From assembly GCA_028280485.1 (NCBI GenBank), contig JANQLS010000023.1, positions 41,013 to 105,012 of the forward strand: 64,000 nucleotides of DNA, given 5' to 3'. The notes under the pieces were generated by a model. That model was given only the letters and a program-made list of their open reading frames with translations, searched no databases and had not been told where the DNA came from. The DNA is from Planctomycetota bacterium. Lineage in GTDB: Bacteria; Planctomycetota; UBA8108; JACQVS01. Both the position numbers and the translations under genes were made by a program. Shown piece by piece: positions 1 through 10,042 of the stretch (position 1 is the stretch's first letter; every line of letters starts with the position of its first letter).

Positions 1-72
1 GAGAATGTTTCTTGGGTGAATACCTTGGTCGACACCCAACAGAATGATCAGTTGTTCATTGCGATAAAATAA
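1..72 (+). CDS. 3' end of an upstream gene (partial)
   Basis: Frame 1 is open from the first base of the window to a TAA at 70-72 and would encode 23 residues ending NDQLFIAIK. The other two plus frames stop earlier, at about 18 and 45 bases. The peptide has ordinary protein composition, so this is probably the C-terminus of a gene that starts outside the window. Nothing in it identifies a family. A short open frame at a window edge can occur by chance, so confidence is moderate. Confidence 0.4.
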   Translation, partial: ENVSWVNTLVDTQQNDQLFIAIK

Positions 73-240
73 ATCTTAAAGCCCTAGGCCAGCAATAATT
101 CTCTCGGATGGGAGCCTCATATCTAAATGAACTATGCAATATGCAAAAGTAATTGGTTATGATGGAGAATCGACGAGAGCAAAGTTTAAAAATACTTGTT
201 GAGCCCTCTATTTTTCCTTCGTCCACAATAGAAATTCCCA

Positions 241-2232
241 ATGACGTTTCAGCGATTGTTAATCTTGATGTTCGTGGTATCAACTGCGTACGAAGGCCCC
301 TTCTTCAGGGCCGACGAAAATCGCTATGTGGGAGCCTTATCCGATGCAAGTCGAGTGCAAGGAACCCAACTTCACGGCTGGCACCAAAAAACGGGGGAAG
401 TGCATCTAGATACCACGAAACTAAACTCCCAAGAGCGCCAACTCGTCTGGCTCCGAGATCGATCCCTATCTTCTGTGGAGAATCTCGATATTCTTCATGG
501 ATTCATCGAGTTTGAATCGGGTGATCGCTTTCCCGGACGGATTATCAGGCACGTTTCCCAAGCGAACGAAGTTCCTGCTCATTTTCTGGTGGAATCCAAA
601 ACTCCGTTAAGGCTCCCAGAGGTCGATCCCAGTGAAAGAAGCTTTCGCGTGTCACCCAAGGGAATGCGTCGTATTGTATTTTCTACTGAGCAATTGGCTC
701 GTTTTTCTCCTAAGACCATCTTCCTTCGCGACGGTCGAACACTTCCTTATCGAAGCCTTCGCTGGAAAGACGATAATCTTGACGTCCTCACTCAAGAAGG
801 ATCTACGCAGGTAAATTTCACAGAGATCGCTGAAATTCATTTTTCTCCACCCGACCCGTGGTCCTCATACTATCACGAGCTTTCAATCCTGAGCCCCAAG
901 GGAAATTCCCAACTCTTACGCCTTGAAACTATCGACGGCTTACTCGCCACGGGATCCGAGGCAAACTTTGAAGCCACCGCTCGTGCTAAGGATCAGGAAC
1001 GTATCGAAGCGAAAACTATCCGTGATCGCCTGCTTTCAACGAAAAGGAGATACGAGACTCAACTTAAGAATTCTCGAAAAAATCGAGACCGGCTGTTACA
1101 AACCCAGCAACGAAATGCTGACAAAGCTAGGAAACTTGAGGAGCAACACACCAAGCGTATCGAAGGCAACCGAAAGCGCCGACAAGAACAACACGACAAA
1201 CTCATCCGTGACCAAAAAGCGAATCACGACCGACAGATCGAAGGAGAAAAACGCCGTCAGCGCGATGAAGAAAAGCGACTGAAAACCCAGCTGAAAGATA
1301 CACCCCAAGCCGAACAGAAAAGACGCCTCAACGATTTACGCCGAAGACACCAACAAGACCTAAAAAGGCGTAAAGATCAGCATAAGCGCCATCTCGATAC
1401 GATGGAGAGACAGCGCAAACAAGAACTCCGTCGCTATAAAGATGAAGATCGAAGACGACGAGATCAACTCCGCAATAATAGCCAACGTAGCCGCAACAAT
1501 AACCAACGAGGAATCGACCGTCACACCCAAAAAATTACAACCCTCGAAGTGAAGTTAAAAGATGTCGAGCGCGAGATCAAAGAAGGACCAAACCCTGATG
1601 ATTTCAAATCGAGTTCCGATCGGTGGTACCACAAAATTCATCCGGTATGGAGCTTCGACCCCCTCTGGATTCGCTTCTCGACCATTCGTCAACGACAACG
1701 TTTCCTTCCCTATGAGTTCCCCTTATCTCGTCTTCGCCCGGTTCAAGTTTTCGCAGATTCAGGATTGGGTGGAGTGCGACCTCCTCAAGTGAATCGTAAT
1801 GTACAAGGTGGTCCTCTCAGAAACGCCAAACGTGAACACGGTTGGGGTTTCGGAGTTCATGCTGATTGTGAACTTCACTTTGAAGTCCCTGAAAACGCGA
1901 AAATTTTTCGCACCCGTGTCGGGCTGAACCTCCTTGCGGGAACTGGTGGCTGCGTTCGAGTTGCCATCTATTTAAATTCCAAAATCAACACTCCACTCTT
2001 TCAAAGTGAACACCTCATCGGTTCAGAAACAGAAGTGGATACCGGCCCTCTTGATCTCACTCCATCCAATGACTCACCTCGTCGACTCATTCTGGTTGTA
2101 GACTCCGCTCACGATGGCCGCCCCACCGGTGCGGACCCTCTTAACATTCGAGACATCGTCGATTGGATTGAACCCACGATCAAACTCGACGCCAACAAAC
2201 TGATGGAGCAAATCGGTCAGGTTGAGAAATAG
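241..2232 (+). CDS. Secreted coiled-coil protein with C-terminal NPCBM-like domain
   Basis: A 663-residue protein. The N-terminus (FQRLLILMFVVSTAY) looks like a signal peptide. Residues ~25-240 form a beta-rich region without recognised motifs. Residues ~245-450 are an extremely charged Arg/Lys/Glu/Gln stretch with the pattern of a long coiled coil (KRRKDQHKRHLDTMERQRKQ). Residues ~520-650 resemble NPCBM/NEW2-type sugar-binding domains: a GWGFGVHADCEL segment, then FRTRVGLN, CVRVAIYLN and a late ILVVDSAHDG, consistent with a galactose-binding jelly roll. The likely role is a periplasmic or surface structural protein that binds glycan; this is inference. It is followed within 10 bases by the propeller protein at 2243, so the two are probably co-transcribed. 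The ATG at 241 is used because it leads straight into the signal peptide. Confidence 0.85.
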   Translation: MTFQRLLILMFVVSTAYEGPFFRADENRYVGALSDASRVQGTQLHGWHQKTGEVHLDTTKLNSQERQLVWLRDRSLSSVENLDILHGFIEFESGDRFPGRIIRHVSQANEVPAHFLVESKTPLRLPEVDPSERSFRVSPKGMRRIVFSTEQLARFSPKTIFLRDGRTLPYRSLRWKDDNLDVLTQEGSTQVNFTEIAEIHFSPPDPWSSYYHELSILSPKGNSQLLRLETIDGLLATGSEANFEATARAKDQERIEAKTIRDRLLSTKRRYETQLKNSRKNRDRLLQTQQRNADKARKLEEQHTKRIEGNRKRRQEQHDKLIRDQKANHDRQIEGEKRRQRDEEKRLKTQLKDTPQAEQKRRLNDLRRRHQQDLKRRKDQHKRHLDTMERQRKQELRRYKDEDRRRRDQLRNNSQRSRNNNQRGIDRHTQKITTLEVKLKDVEREIKEGPNPDDFKSSSDRWYHKIHPVWSFDPLWIRFSTIRQRQRFLPYEFPLSRLRPVQVFADSGLGGVRPPQVNRNVQGGPLRNAKREHGWGFGVHADCELHFEVPENAKIFRTRVGLNLLAGTGGCVRVAIYLNSKINTPLFQSEHLIGSETEVDTGPLDLTPSNDSPRRLILVVDSAHDGRPTGADPLNIRDIVDWIEPTIKLDANKLMEQIGQVEK

Positions 2233-2242
2233 CGAAACTCCG

Positions 2243-4798
2243 ATGGATATCGACGATCCGACCCTCATTGCTTTTCTCAAAGTCACTCCCCCTCGTGAGC
2301 TGACTCAGGCTCAAATCATGCACATTCGAGATCGATTGGTGCATTCTTCAGAGTTTCGTCGGCAATGGCTCGCGGAAAAAGAATGGGAAAATTATTTTAG
2401 GGAAGCACTTTTAAGGGTTGATCTGTCATTGGACCACATTCTTAAGGAAGCAGATGAAGCACCTAAAAAACTTAAGAATTCAATCGCCCCTAATTTTCTC
2501 GCGACCTTCCTGGCAGTAGGATTATTCGCTATCGGAGCTTGGTTCACCTTCAACAATCTCAAGGACAAACCTGTAGAAGAGGAAGGTGAGGAAACTGCTG
2601 TCCTCACTCAAGAACCATCACCTGAACTATCGAATGAGCTTAAAGAAGATTCAAATCTAAGTTCGGAGGTGGTGAACTCCGAACAAGAGGCTAAATCTCC
2701 TGAGAAAACCCTTCCTAATGAAAATACCGAACCCCATGTTGAGCAGTCCGATTTAAAAGAGAACTCGAACTCTCCAACTGAAAAGGTCGAAGTCATTCAA
2801 CGCGTGATCGTTGATGGGAACGATGATCCAGCCGCAGAGAAAAACGTCCTCACGGTCTTCGAAGATAAAGACCACCCCCTGCGTATCGAACTGAATAAGG
2901 AAGGTTACAACTTATGGGTGGAGTTAACTCTGGCTCTCGAAGAGCGCGCGTGGACTGACGTTCTTCAAACTCTTCGTGAAATCCCACCTACCACAAGCTT
3001 AGGTCTATGGCCAGACACCATCGATCGCGACCTCCTAGTACCCTACTCCACGGCCATCGCATTGGCGATGAAGGACCATCCAGACCTTCTTTCAAAGATG
3101 CGAACTGAGTTTGGCCCATTAGCCTTTTTACGCTTAAAGAAAGCGACCGAGGCTGGAGACGAGAACGCCATCAGAGCCGTATCGACACAATTCTTTGGAA
3201 CTGAAGCCGCTAGCCAAGCTCATCGTTGGTTGGGTGATCGAGCTTTGTCCGATGGTGAATTCTTTCAAGCCTTAGAGAATTACAAGCAGGCCCTCTCGAA
3301 TGTCACTCACAAGGATCACGCAAAACTTAAAGCCCGTATAAGACTCACGGGTGCGATGGTCGGGCTTGATCTGGGTGAAGCGATCGCAGATTCAATCCAG
3401 CTCGGTAAAACGAAATTATCGAAAGCTGAATTCGAACAGTTGGTCACCGAACGAAGAACTGCCGCTATCGAGCACGGAAATGAAGGTAGAAGCGTAAGGT
3501 CCCAATTGACAATCGAAATCGATTTGAATCTCCCTCCTGCTCCGAGACCTCAGCAATTTAAGACCCAATCTTTTACAAAGGTCTCAGAGCCTTCTCCTAA
3601 CGATCCATCACCCCAACTCAAGTTCGCCAGTATAGCTAAGGAAGCATCCGCTACCTCAGACGGCCAAAGCCTCTTTCTTAGCAATCAATTGGAACTAGGT
3701 GCCATCGATCTTCAATCCGGGAAGCTGAAGTGGGTTGAAAGTTTTATCGAAAATCAAGCTGAAGGCGTCGAATGGAATTATGTGCCCGTTCCCCCATTCA
3801 TATCGGGCAGTCGTCTTTATACTCGCCTGCTTCCGAAGCAGGGAGGGCCAGAACTCGTTTGTCTCGATTCAGAGACTGGAAAGATCCTTTGGAATAGTCG
3901 TCCTGGTCAATACGTAGCTTCCCCACCGCTCTGGAATCACGATAAGTTGCTCGCACTCATCGCAGTTGAGACAAATACAGAGATCATCGTACGAGGGAAG
4001 AATCAAAAGAATCCAAGTATCGAACGCGCCCCCGCATTTAACATCGAGTTAGCATCCTTCGATCCATTTACAGGAAAGACCTTATCGAAAAAGCATCTCC
4101 TTCAACTCCATGATCGTTGGAGTGGCAAAATGCCCTCATCCGCAATCATCAAGGGCAATCGGATCATCGCGTTCGTCGGTGGAGTGGTCTTTTGCATCGA
4201 CACAGAAGGAAAATTCATTTGGCTTCGAAAGTTACCCTGGTCAAAAGCTGCTGAGGGAAAGACGCAACAAAAACTACAGGCTCAAAGCCATCCTCTGATT
4301 TTTGAAGAAAGAGTCATCCTTCCAATCCCAGAGAAAACAGCAATCCAATGTCTCAGTATTGCAACAGGGCGAGTTCTGTGGAATCGACCACTCGAAAAAT
4401 TTAACCGCATACTAGGAATTGTGGATCAGCGAGTCATCGTTGTTGTTGAGAATCAACTTCAAGGACTTGACACGAGGAGTGGCCAAATTAAGTGGACGCA
4501 TGAACTCAAAGGTAAAAAGAATCGCTTCCTTTGCGGTGGCCCCGGGAAATTAGCTTATTATGAAATTCAATCTCAAGAGTCTAAATCGGGGAGCCTTACC
4601 ATCGTTTGGTTGAATCCTGAATCAGGGCACGTCACGGCCCGACATCCATTGAATGGGATTGAAAGTACAGAGTACGGTCGGTGGATCACAGCCCAAGGTC
4701 GGCAGTTCCTCAGTATTATTCCTGAGGATTCAAGGGCAACAAAGAGGGGGCTTATCGAACTGGTTCCAGCCGACAAGCCCGCGACTCAAGGTCAATAA
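2243..4798 (+). CDS. Membrane-anchored PQQ-like beta-propeller protein
   Basis: An 851-residue protein with three parts: a soluble N-terminal ~75 residues rich in acidic and aromatic residues; one membrane segment at about residues 78-98 (FLATFLAVGLFAIGAWF); and an acidic Ser/Glu-rich linker leading to a helical region. The last ~400 residues carry repeated PQQ/BamB-type propeller blades (GAIDLQSGKLKWVESF, LVCLDSETGKILWNSR, QGLDTRSGQIKWTHEL). The arrangement, a cytoplasmic head, one TM and an exported propeller, resembles planctomycete anti-sigma or membrane sensor proteins. No anti-sigma zinc motif is visible, so that function is not claimed. A TTG at 2222 would overlap the preceding gene's stop; the ATG at 2243 is preferred. 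It converges on the PhoX-like gene with a 32-base gap. Confidence 0.87.
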   Translation: MDIDDPTLIAFLKVTPPRELTQAQIMHIRDRLVHSSEFRRQWLAEKEWENYFREALLRVDLSLDHILKEADEAPKKLKNSIAPNFLATFLAVGLFAIGAWFTFNNLKDKPVEEEGEETAVLTQEPSPELSNELKEDSNLSSEVVNSEQEAKSPEKTLPNENTEPHVEQSDLKENSNSPTEKVEVIQRVIVDGNDDPAAEKNVLTVFEDKDHPLRIELNKEGYNLWVELTLALEERAWTDVLQTLREIPPTTSLGLWPDTIDRDLLVPYSTAIALAMKDHPDLLSKMRTEFGPLAFLRLKKATEAGDENAIRAVSTQFFGTEAASQAHRWLGDRALSDGEFFQALENYKQALSNVTHKDHAKLKARIRLTGAMVGLDLGEAIADSIQLGKTKLSKAEFEQLVTERRTAAIEHGNEGRSVRSQLTIEIDLNLPPAPRPQQFKTQSFTKVSEPSPNDPSPQLKFASIAKEASATSDGQSLFLSNQLELGAIDLQSGKLKWVESFIENQAEGVEWNYVPVPPFISGSRLYTRLLPKQGGPELVCLDSETGKILWNSRPGQYVASPPLWNHDKLLALIAVETNTEIIVRGKNQKNPSIERAPAFNIELASFDPFTGKTLSKKHLLQLHDRWSGKMPSSAIIKGNRIIAFVGGVVFCIDTEGKFIWLRKLPWSKAAEGKTQQKLQAQSHPLIFEERVILPIPEKTAIQCLSIATGRVLWNRPLEKFNRILGIVDQRVIVVVENQLQGLDTRSGQIKWTHELKGKKNRFLCGGPGKLAYYEIQSQESKSGSLTIVWLNPESGHVTARHPLNGIESTEYGRWITAQGRQFLSIIPEDSRATKRGLIELVPADKPATQGQ

Positions 4799-4830
4799 GA
4801 TAGGATTTTAGAGCGCAACTCAAGCTTCAC

Positions 4831-6243
4831 TTAAGCTGGCTTCCACGGCCCCGTGATCGCCAAAGTAAGACCCGGCTCTTGAATATTGAGGAACAGAGTC
4901 GTCGGATCACCCGGGCTAAAACAGGCACCACAAATCTCGATGTTGGTGGTGTAGCGATTACGTCCGATCGTGTAAATCTCACCTCGCTTCGTGACCCCTC
5001 GCAGGTATTTAACCGGTGCCTCATCTTCACAGATGATCAAATCTCCCCAAGGGGCAACCGTCACGTTGTCACAGTGAGTGATAAGTTTTGTGTTGTTCGG
5101 TTCCAGATAAAGTTGAAGCCGGCCGGGATGATTTTTTTCTTTTTCAGTCGCTTCTACTCCGCTAGGAACGTAGCGAAAGATCTGACCCTTCTTAGCGATT
5201 CCCCCATTCGTGCAAGCGAAATAGATTTCTTCGTTTCCGTACCAAATCCCTTCAGCGCGAGCGAACCTTGCCGCGCCAGCGGTATAACCGCGAGCACGTA
5301 AATCATCCTTGGGTGATTCGACATCGTCCATATCGATCCATTCGACATCGAGGTATTCCCCGACGCGCAGTTTTGGTTCTCCCGTCTCTGGCCAATTTCT
5401 GGTGTCGCAAGATTTCTTATCGCGGATCACCAAAGCCTGAAGTTTACCCCCAGCACTCAAGTTGCCGGGTTCAGTGGGAAGGAATCGATAGAGTAAACCG
5501 TTATCACGATCTTCGGTCTGGTAGACGGCCCCGCTTTTTGGATCCACTGCGATAGCTTCGTGATTAAAACGCCCCATGGCTTTTAGAGGAACAGGTTGAA
5601 CTAATCCTGTTGACGATGCTGGCACTTCAAAGTTGTAACCGTGATCTTTCTCACTCCAATTGAAACCACCTTGGCCAACTTTGAGCGTTGGAGTGCCTTT
5701 GTCGACCGTCTCTTCACAAGTAACCCAAGTATTCCAAGGAGTCGGTCCTCCCGCGCAGTTACGAGTCGTTCCGGCGAGACTCAGGAAGCTACGTTCCACT
5801 TTTTTGGAAAGGGGATCATAGACGAGAGTCGTGGTGCCCCCCAGATGAGGGAACTTTCCTTTCCCGAGGTCGTAGACCTTTTCGGCATCCACATTCGAGA
5901 ACAAATGGTTACCAACTCCGAAGGCTCCTTTGAAGGTCACCTCTGGAGTCAGCTCGTGATTTCGAATCAAAATCACTTTGCCATTGGGGCCGGCGAAGGC
6001 CGCCATTCCATCGGGAGCTCCCGGAGTTCTTAAGCCATCACTCATCAGATCACCGGCTCGCGATATGATTTTGTAGCTGAATCCTTCTGGAAGATCGAAA
6101 ACATCGGCCGGATCACGTTTCAGGTCACCATAACGATAGACTTCGTTCTGATAATCTGCTGCCTCGGTGAAGCGATTCAAACCGAGAAATCCCGCACTCA
6201 CTGCGGCCATAGATTTAAGTAATTCTCGTCGTTTAATTTTCAT
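4831..6243 (-). CDS. PhoX-like DUF839 protein, Tat-exported
   Basis: A 470-residue protein of the PhoX/DUF839 family, whose characterised members are calcium/iron-dependent alkaline phosphatases with a propeller fold. The N-terminus KRRELLKSMAAVSAGFLG is a Tat-type signal (twin Arg, then a weak hydrophobic stretch). Family features are FDLPEGFSYKIISRAGD near residue 50, the ILIRNHEL segment, AGTTRNCAGGPTPWNTWVTC with its Cys/Thr/Glu cluster around residues 160-175, a CEE motif and GRFNHEAIAVDP. The C-terminal region has CDNVTVAPWGDLIICED, typical of DUF839. Cleavage of phosphate esters is likely but the true substrate is unknown, so no gene symbol is given. It is divergent from pyruvate carboxylase across a 325-base gap. 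Confidence 0.9.
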   Translation of the reverse strand: MKIKRRELLKSMAAVSAGFLGLNRFTEAADYQNEVYRYGDLKRDPADVFDLPEGFSYKIISRAGDLMSDGLRTPGAPDGMAAFAGPNGKVILIRNHELTPEVTFKGAFGVGNHLFSNVDAEKVYDLGKGKFPHLGGTTTLVYDPLSKKVERSFLSLAGTTRNCAGGPTPWNTWVTCEETVDKGTPTLKVGQGGFNWSEKDHGYNFEVPASSTGLVQPVPLKAMGRFNHEAIAVDPKSGAVYQTEDRDNGLLYRFLPTEPGNLSAGGKLQALVIRDKKSCDTRNWPETGEPKLRVGEYLDVEWIDMDDVESPKDDLRARGYTAGAARFARAEGIWYGNEEIYFACTNGGIAKKGQIFRYVPSGVEATEKEKNHPGRLQLYLEPNNTKLITHCDNVTVAPWGDLIICEDEAPVKYLRGVTKRGEIYTIGRNRYTTNIEICGACFSPGDPTTLFLNIQEPGLTLAITGPWKPA

Positions 6244-6568
6244 AACTTATAGTAATAAAAGGGATTAATGAGCTTACCAATGTTGCTTATCCCAGCTCGT
6301 CAGCGAACTCTTTACCGTTGAATGCGATAGTCCAACGCTGAGGGGGACATAAAACCAGATAGAGATAATCCGTAATCGATCAATTTTAACCCTAAAACCA
6401 CCAAGAAATTAGTCGAATTCAAGATTTGTGGGTCACAGACCTTTTTGAAGACCGAAGAAATCTATACAATATCCTACTTGTGTCGACCCTCTAATTTCCC
6501 TGAGTAAGCCTCAATTTATCTAGCTGAAGACGGAGGGAAAAGCTCCGTCTCAGATTCTTTCAGTATCC
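6244..6568. other. Divergent intergenic region
   Basis: 325 bases between two divergently transcribed genes, so promoters for both should lie here. No convincing -35/-10 pair was found; a TATACAAT-like box near 6462-6470 is only a possible -10. The one clear structure is a hairpin at 6528-6550 next to the pyruvate carboxylase start, listed separately. No small gene was seen. Confidence 0.5.
6528..6550 (+). promoter_or_regulatory. 5'-leader hairpin upstream of pyruvate carboxylase
   Basis: AGACGGAG (6528-6535) and CTCCGTCT (6543-6550) form a perfect 8-bp stem with a 7-base loop, 18 bases before the pyc ATG. The GGAG-type purine run lies in the stem and loop, so folding could hide or present a ribosome-binding site. 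It could also be a small terminator or a chance hairpin. No known riboswitch class was recognised. Confidence 0.35.
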
Positions 6569-9500
6569 ATGAAGATTAAGAAACTCCTTGTCGCCAACCG
6601 CTCCGAAATCGCCACTCGCGCCTTTCGTTCCGCCTACGAACTCGGCATATCTACGGTTGCGATCTATGCTTACGAAGACCGCTTTGCCCTCCACCGATTT
6701 AAAGCTGACGAAGCCTATCAGATTGGCCGTCCCGGTGAACCCATTCGGTCTTACCTCGACATCCCAGGAATCATCGAAGTCGCTAAGAACGCCGGTGTCG
6801 ATGCCATCCACCCCGGTTACGGATTCTTATCGGAAAACCCTGAATTCGCTCAGGCTTGTGTCGATGCGGGCATCGAATTCGTCGGGCCAAGCGTCGATGT
6901 CCTCAAGCGCTTAGGTGACAAGACGGCTGCTCGAGAAATTGCGAAACAAGCGAATGTGCCCGTTCTCGAAGGTAGTCCAAAAGCATTGGAATCAGGTGAA
7001 GAAGGACTCGCTCTCGCTGAGAAGCTCGGCTTCCCGATCATCCTCAAAGCTGCGCATGGTGGTGGTGGTCGAGGTATGCGTGTCGTGCGAGAAAAAGAAG
7101 AGTTCATTTCTTCTTTTGAACAAGCTCGTAGTGAATCCCTCACCGCTTTCGGAAGCCCCGATATCTTCATCGAAAAATTTATCTCCCAAGCACGTCACAT
7201 CGAAGTTCAACTTCTCGGTGATCGCCACGGGAACTTAGTGCATCTCTACGAACGAGATTGCTCGGTGCAAAGACGCCATCAAAAGGTTGTCGAGATCGCT
7301 CCCGCCCCTCTTCTCGATGCAGAAGTTCGCACGGCTCTTTGCGATGCTGCTGTGAGGATTGGGCAATCGGTTGGCTACCAAGCTGCGGGTACGGTTGAGT
7401 TTCTCGTCGATTCAGACACCGATGAGTTCTACTTCATCGAAGTAAATCCAAGGATCCAAGTGGAACATACGGTGACCGAAGAGGTCACGGGCGTCGACAT
7501 CGTTAAAGCACAAATACTGGTTACAGAAGGAAAGAAACTCGACGACGAAGAGATTCGTTTACCTACTCAAGAAGCAGTCGAAATTCACGGTTTTGCGGTT
7601 CAGTGTCGCGTTACGACAGAAGATCCTGCGAACAACTTCCTTCCTGATTACGGCCGTATCGCCCACTACCGTTCGGCCAGTGGACTGGGTATTCGACTCG
7701 ATGCGGGAAGTGCGTTCTCCGGAGCCTTCGTTTACCCCTACTACGATTCACTCTTAGTCAAGGTTTCAGCGCGAGGTCGACGTTTCATCGATGCAGTGAA
7801 ACGTATGGACCGCGCCTTAGCCGAGTTTCGAGTGCGGGGAGTGAAGACCAACATTCCCTTCCTCCACAAGCTGATTCGTCACGAAACTTTCCTTGAAGGG
7901 AAGTGCACGACGCGGTTCATCGATAAGCATCCGGAACTCTTTGACATCAAAGAGCGACAAAACCGAGCTCAAAAGATCCTCTCTTACTTAGGTGATGTGA
8001 TCGTCAACGGAAACGAACTCGTGAACGGGCGGCCTGAAGCCAATCGCCGTCACCCCGCTCCCGTACCTGAGTTCGAGCCTACGACAACACCACCCGAAGG
8101 AACTCGAGATAAACTAAAAGCACTCGGCCCCAAAAAATTTGCCGATTGGATTCTGGATCAAAAGAATCTCCTCTTGACGGACACGACCTTCCGCGACGCC
8201 CACCAATCACTTTTGGCTACGCGGGTTCGTACAAAAGATTTATTGGAGATTACTGAATCCTATTCCCAACTTCTCCCTGGACTCTTTTCGATGGAGATGT
8301 GGGGTGGTGCCACCTTCGACACTTCGATGCGCTTCTTAAAAGAGTGCCCCTGGGAGCGTCTCAGTCGCATGCGGGAGAAAGCACCCAACGTGCTCTTCCA
8401 GATGCTGCTTCGAGCTTCAAATGCAGTGGGATACACGAACTATCCAGATAATATTGTGAAGGCCTTCGTCAAGGAAGCCGCCGACACTGGCATGGACGTC
8501 TTCCGGATTTTCGATGCCCTCAACTGGGTGCCGAACATGCGCGTGGCGATGGAAGCTTGCTTAGAGACCGACGCCATCTGTGAAGCGACCATTTGTTACA
8601 CGGGTGATATCACGAATCCTTCACGAACCAAGTACTCCCTTGAGTACTACGTCAAGCTCGCGAAGGAACTCGAAAAACTCGGCGCTCACATTCTGGCGAT
8701 CAAAGACATGGCCGGCTTGTGTAAACCGGAAGCCGCACGCCAACTCGTTAAAACACTAAAAAATGAGATCGGTATTCCGATCCACTTCCATACGCACGAT
8801 ACGGCGGGAACTCAAGCTGCTACCATCCTCGCAGCCGCCGAAGTGGGCTTAGACATCGCGGACGCTGCGATGGCCCCGTTCTCGGGTGGAACTTCTCAAG
8901 TCAACTTGAATACCTTGAGTGAAGCCGTTCGCTTTGGAGGACGACCGACCGGTCTCTCATCGGATAATTTAGACTCGATCGCTGATTACTGGTTAGCGGT
9001 TCGGGAATTCTACACCCCTTTCGAAAGCGTAGCTCTACCGGGTACTGCGGATCTTTACAGCCACGAGATGCCCGGTGGTCAATACACCAACCTTTATCAG
9101 CAAGCCCGCGCCCTTGGCCTGGCGGATCAATGGCGAGATGTCTGTCGTATCTACGCTGATGTCAATCAACTCTTCGGTGACATCGTCAAGGTTACGCCCA
9201 CTTCGAAAGCCGTTGGTGACATGGCCCTCTTCATGGTCGCGAATGAAATTAACACTGAAGACGTTCTTTCTTCGGATCGTGAATTCTCATGGCCCGCTTC
9301 CGTGATCGATCTTATAGGTGGAGCCATGGGTCAACCTCCAGGTGGCTTCCCTGAAAACGTGAAAGCAAAAATTCTTGGTGGCGAAAAAGGATTTGAGGGA
9401 AGACCGGGTGAAACCCTTCCACCCGCCGACTTCGATGCCAAGGCCAAAGAACTCGAAGAACTCCTCGGCCGCACACCGACGCATCAAGAAATCCTCTCTT

Positions 9501-10009
9501 CCCTTCTCTACCCAAAAGTCTTTGAGGACTTCGCTCAATTTAGAATCGAATTCTCCGATACGAGTGACCTCCCCACCCCTGCCTTCCTGTACGGCATGGA
9601 ACCTGGAGAAGAAATCTCGATTGAGATCGAAACAGGAAAAACTCTGTTCATTAAGTATCTCACCACCGGTACGGTTCACCCCGACGGTAATCGGTCGGTC
9701 TTCTTTGAACTCAATGGTCAACCCCGCGATGTTTTGATCCTCGATAGGTCGGAAGAACCTGAAGTCGCTGGAAACATCAAGGCCGACCCCAATGATGCTA
9801 AGCAGATCGCCGCTCAGATGCCAGGGATGGTGGTCGCCATCGCAGTTGAGCCCGGTACAAAAGTCTCAAAGGGTCAAAAGCTCCTTACCCTCGAAGCGAT
9901 GAAAATGGAAACGACAGTAGCCTCCGAAAGCGATGGCGTCGTTTCCGAAGTGCTCGTTAAGTTTGGAAGTCAGGTGGAAGCGGGCGATTTGATTATCAGG
10001 TTGGAATAG
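6569..10009 (+). CDS. pyc: Pyruvate carboxylase
   Basis: A 1146-residue, full-length single-chain pyruvate carboxylase, which makes oxaloacetate from pyruvate, bicarbonate and ATP using covalently bound biotin. The biotin carboxylase domain covers ~1-455: the glycine-rich ATP-grasp loop HGGGGRGMRVV lies at ~162-172 and the EVNPRIQVEHTVTEEVTG motif at ~290-308. The carboxyltransferase domain begins at ~534 with LLTDTTFRDAHQSLLATR. It holds the metal/Lys region AIKDMAGL (~710) and the HFHTHDTAG metal-binding histidines (~739), then the PYC_OADA-type tetramerisation region. The C-terminal biotinyl domain carries EAMKMET (~1108), whose Lys is the biotin attachment site. The order and length match the alpha4 type of bacterial enzyme. 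It is cytoplasmic and a lone gene. Confidence 0.97.
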   Translation: MKIKKLLVANRSEIATRAFRSAYELGISTVAIYAYEDRFALHRFKADEAYQIGRPGEPIRSYLDIPGIIEVAKNAGVDAIHPGYGFLSENPEFAQACVDAGIEFVGPSVDVLKRLGDKTAAREIAKQANVPVLEGSPKALESGEEGLALAEKLGFPIILKAAHGGGGRGMRVVREKEEFISSFEQARSESLTAFGSPDIFIEKFISQARHIEVQLLGDRHGNLVHLYERDCSVQRRHQKVVEIAPAPLLDAEVRTALCDAAVRIGQSVGYQAAGTVEFLVDSDTDEFYFIEVNPRIQVEHTVTEEVTGVDIVKAQILVTEGKKLDDEEIRLPTQEAVEIHGFAVQCRVTTEDPANNFLPDYGRIAHYRSASGLGIRLDAGSAFSGAFVYPYYDSLLVKVSARGRRFIDAVKRMDRALAEFRVRGVKTNIPFLHKLIRHETFLEGKCTTRFIDKHPELFDIKERQNRAQKILSYLGDVIVNGNELVNGRPEANRRHPAPVPEFEPTTTPPEGTRDKLKALGPKKFADWILDQKNLLLTDTTFRDAHQSLLATRVRTKDLLEITESYSQLLPGLFSMEMWGGATFDTSMRFLKECPWERLSRMREKAPNVLFQMLLRASNAVGYTNYPDNIVKAFVKEAADTGMDVFRIFDALNWVPNMRVAMEACLETDAICEATICYTGDITNPSRTKYSLEYYVKLAKELEKLGAHILAIKDMAGLCKPEAARQLVKTLKNEIGIPIHFHTHDTAGTQAATILAAAEVGLDIADAAMAPFSGGTSQVNLNTLSEAVRFGGRPTGLSSDNLDSIADYWLAVREFYTPFESVALPGTADLYSHEMPGGQYTNLYQQARALGLADQWRDVCRIYADVNQLFGDIVKVTPTSKAVGDMALFMVANEINTEDVLSSDREFSWPASVIDLIGGAMGQPPGGFPENVKAKILGGEKGFEGRPGETLPPADFDAKAKELEELLGRTPTHQEILSSLLYPKVFEDFAQFRIEFSDTSDLPTPAFLYGMEPGEEISIEIETGKTLFIKYLTTGTVHPDGNRSVFFELNGQPRDVLILDRSEEPEVAGNIKADPNDAKQIAAQMPGMVVAIAVEPGTKVSKGQKLLTLEAMKMETTVASESDGVVSEVLVKFGSQVEAGDLIIRLE

Positions 10010-10042
10010 GTCAGAGTTAAGTTGGTGAGCAGCTCCCCATTT

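Noticed and set aside
153..515. 120-codon frame overlapping the start of the first full gene
   Set aside because: It is the shifted shadow of the coiled-coil/NPCBM gene, Arg/Ser-rich with no signal or motif, and would overlap it by 275 bases.
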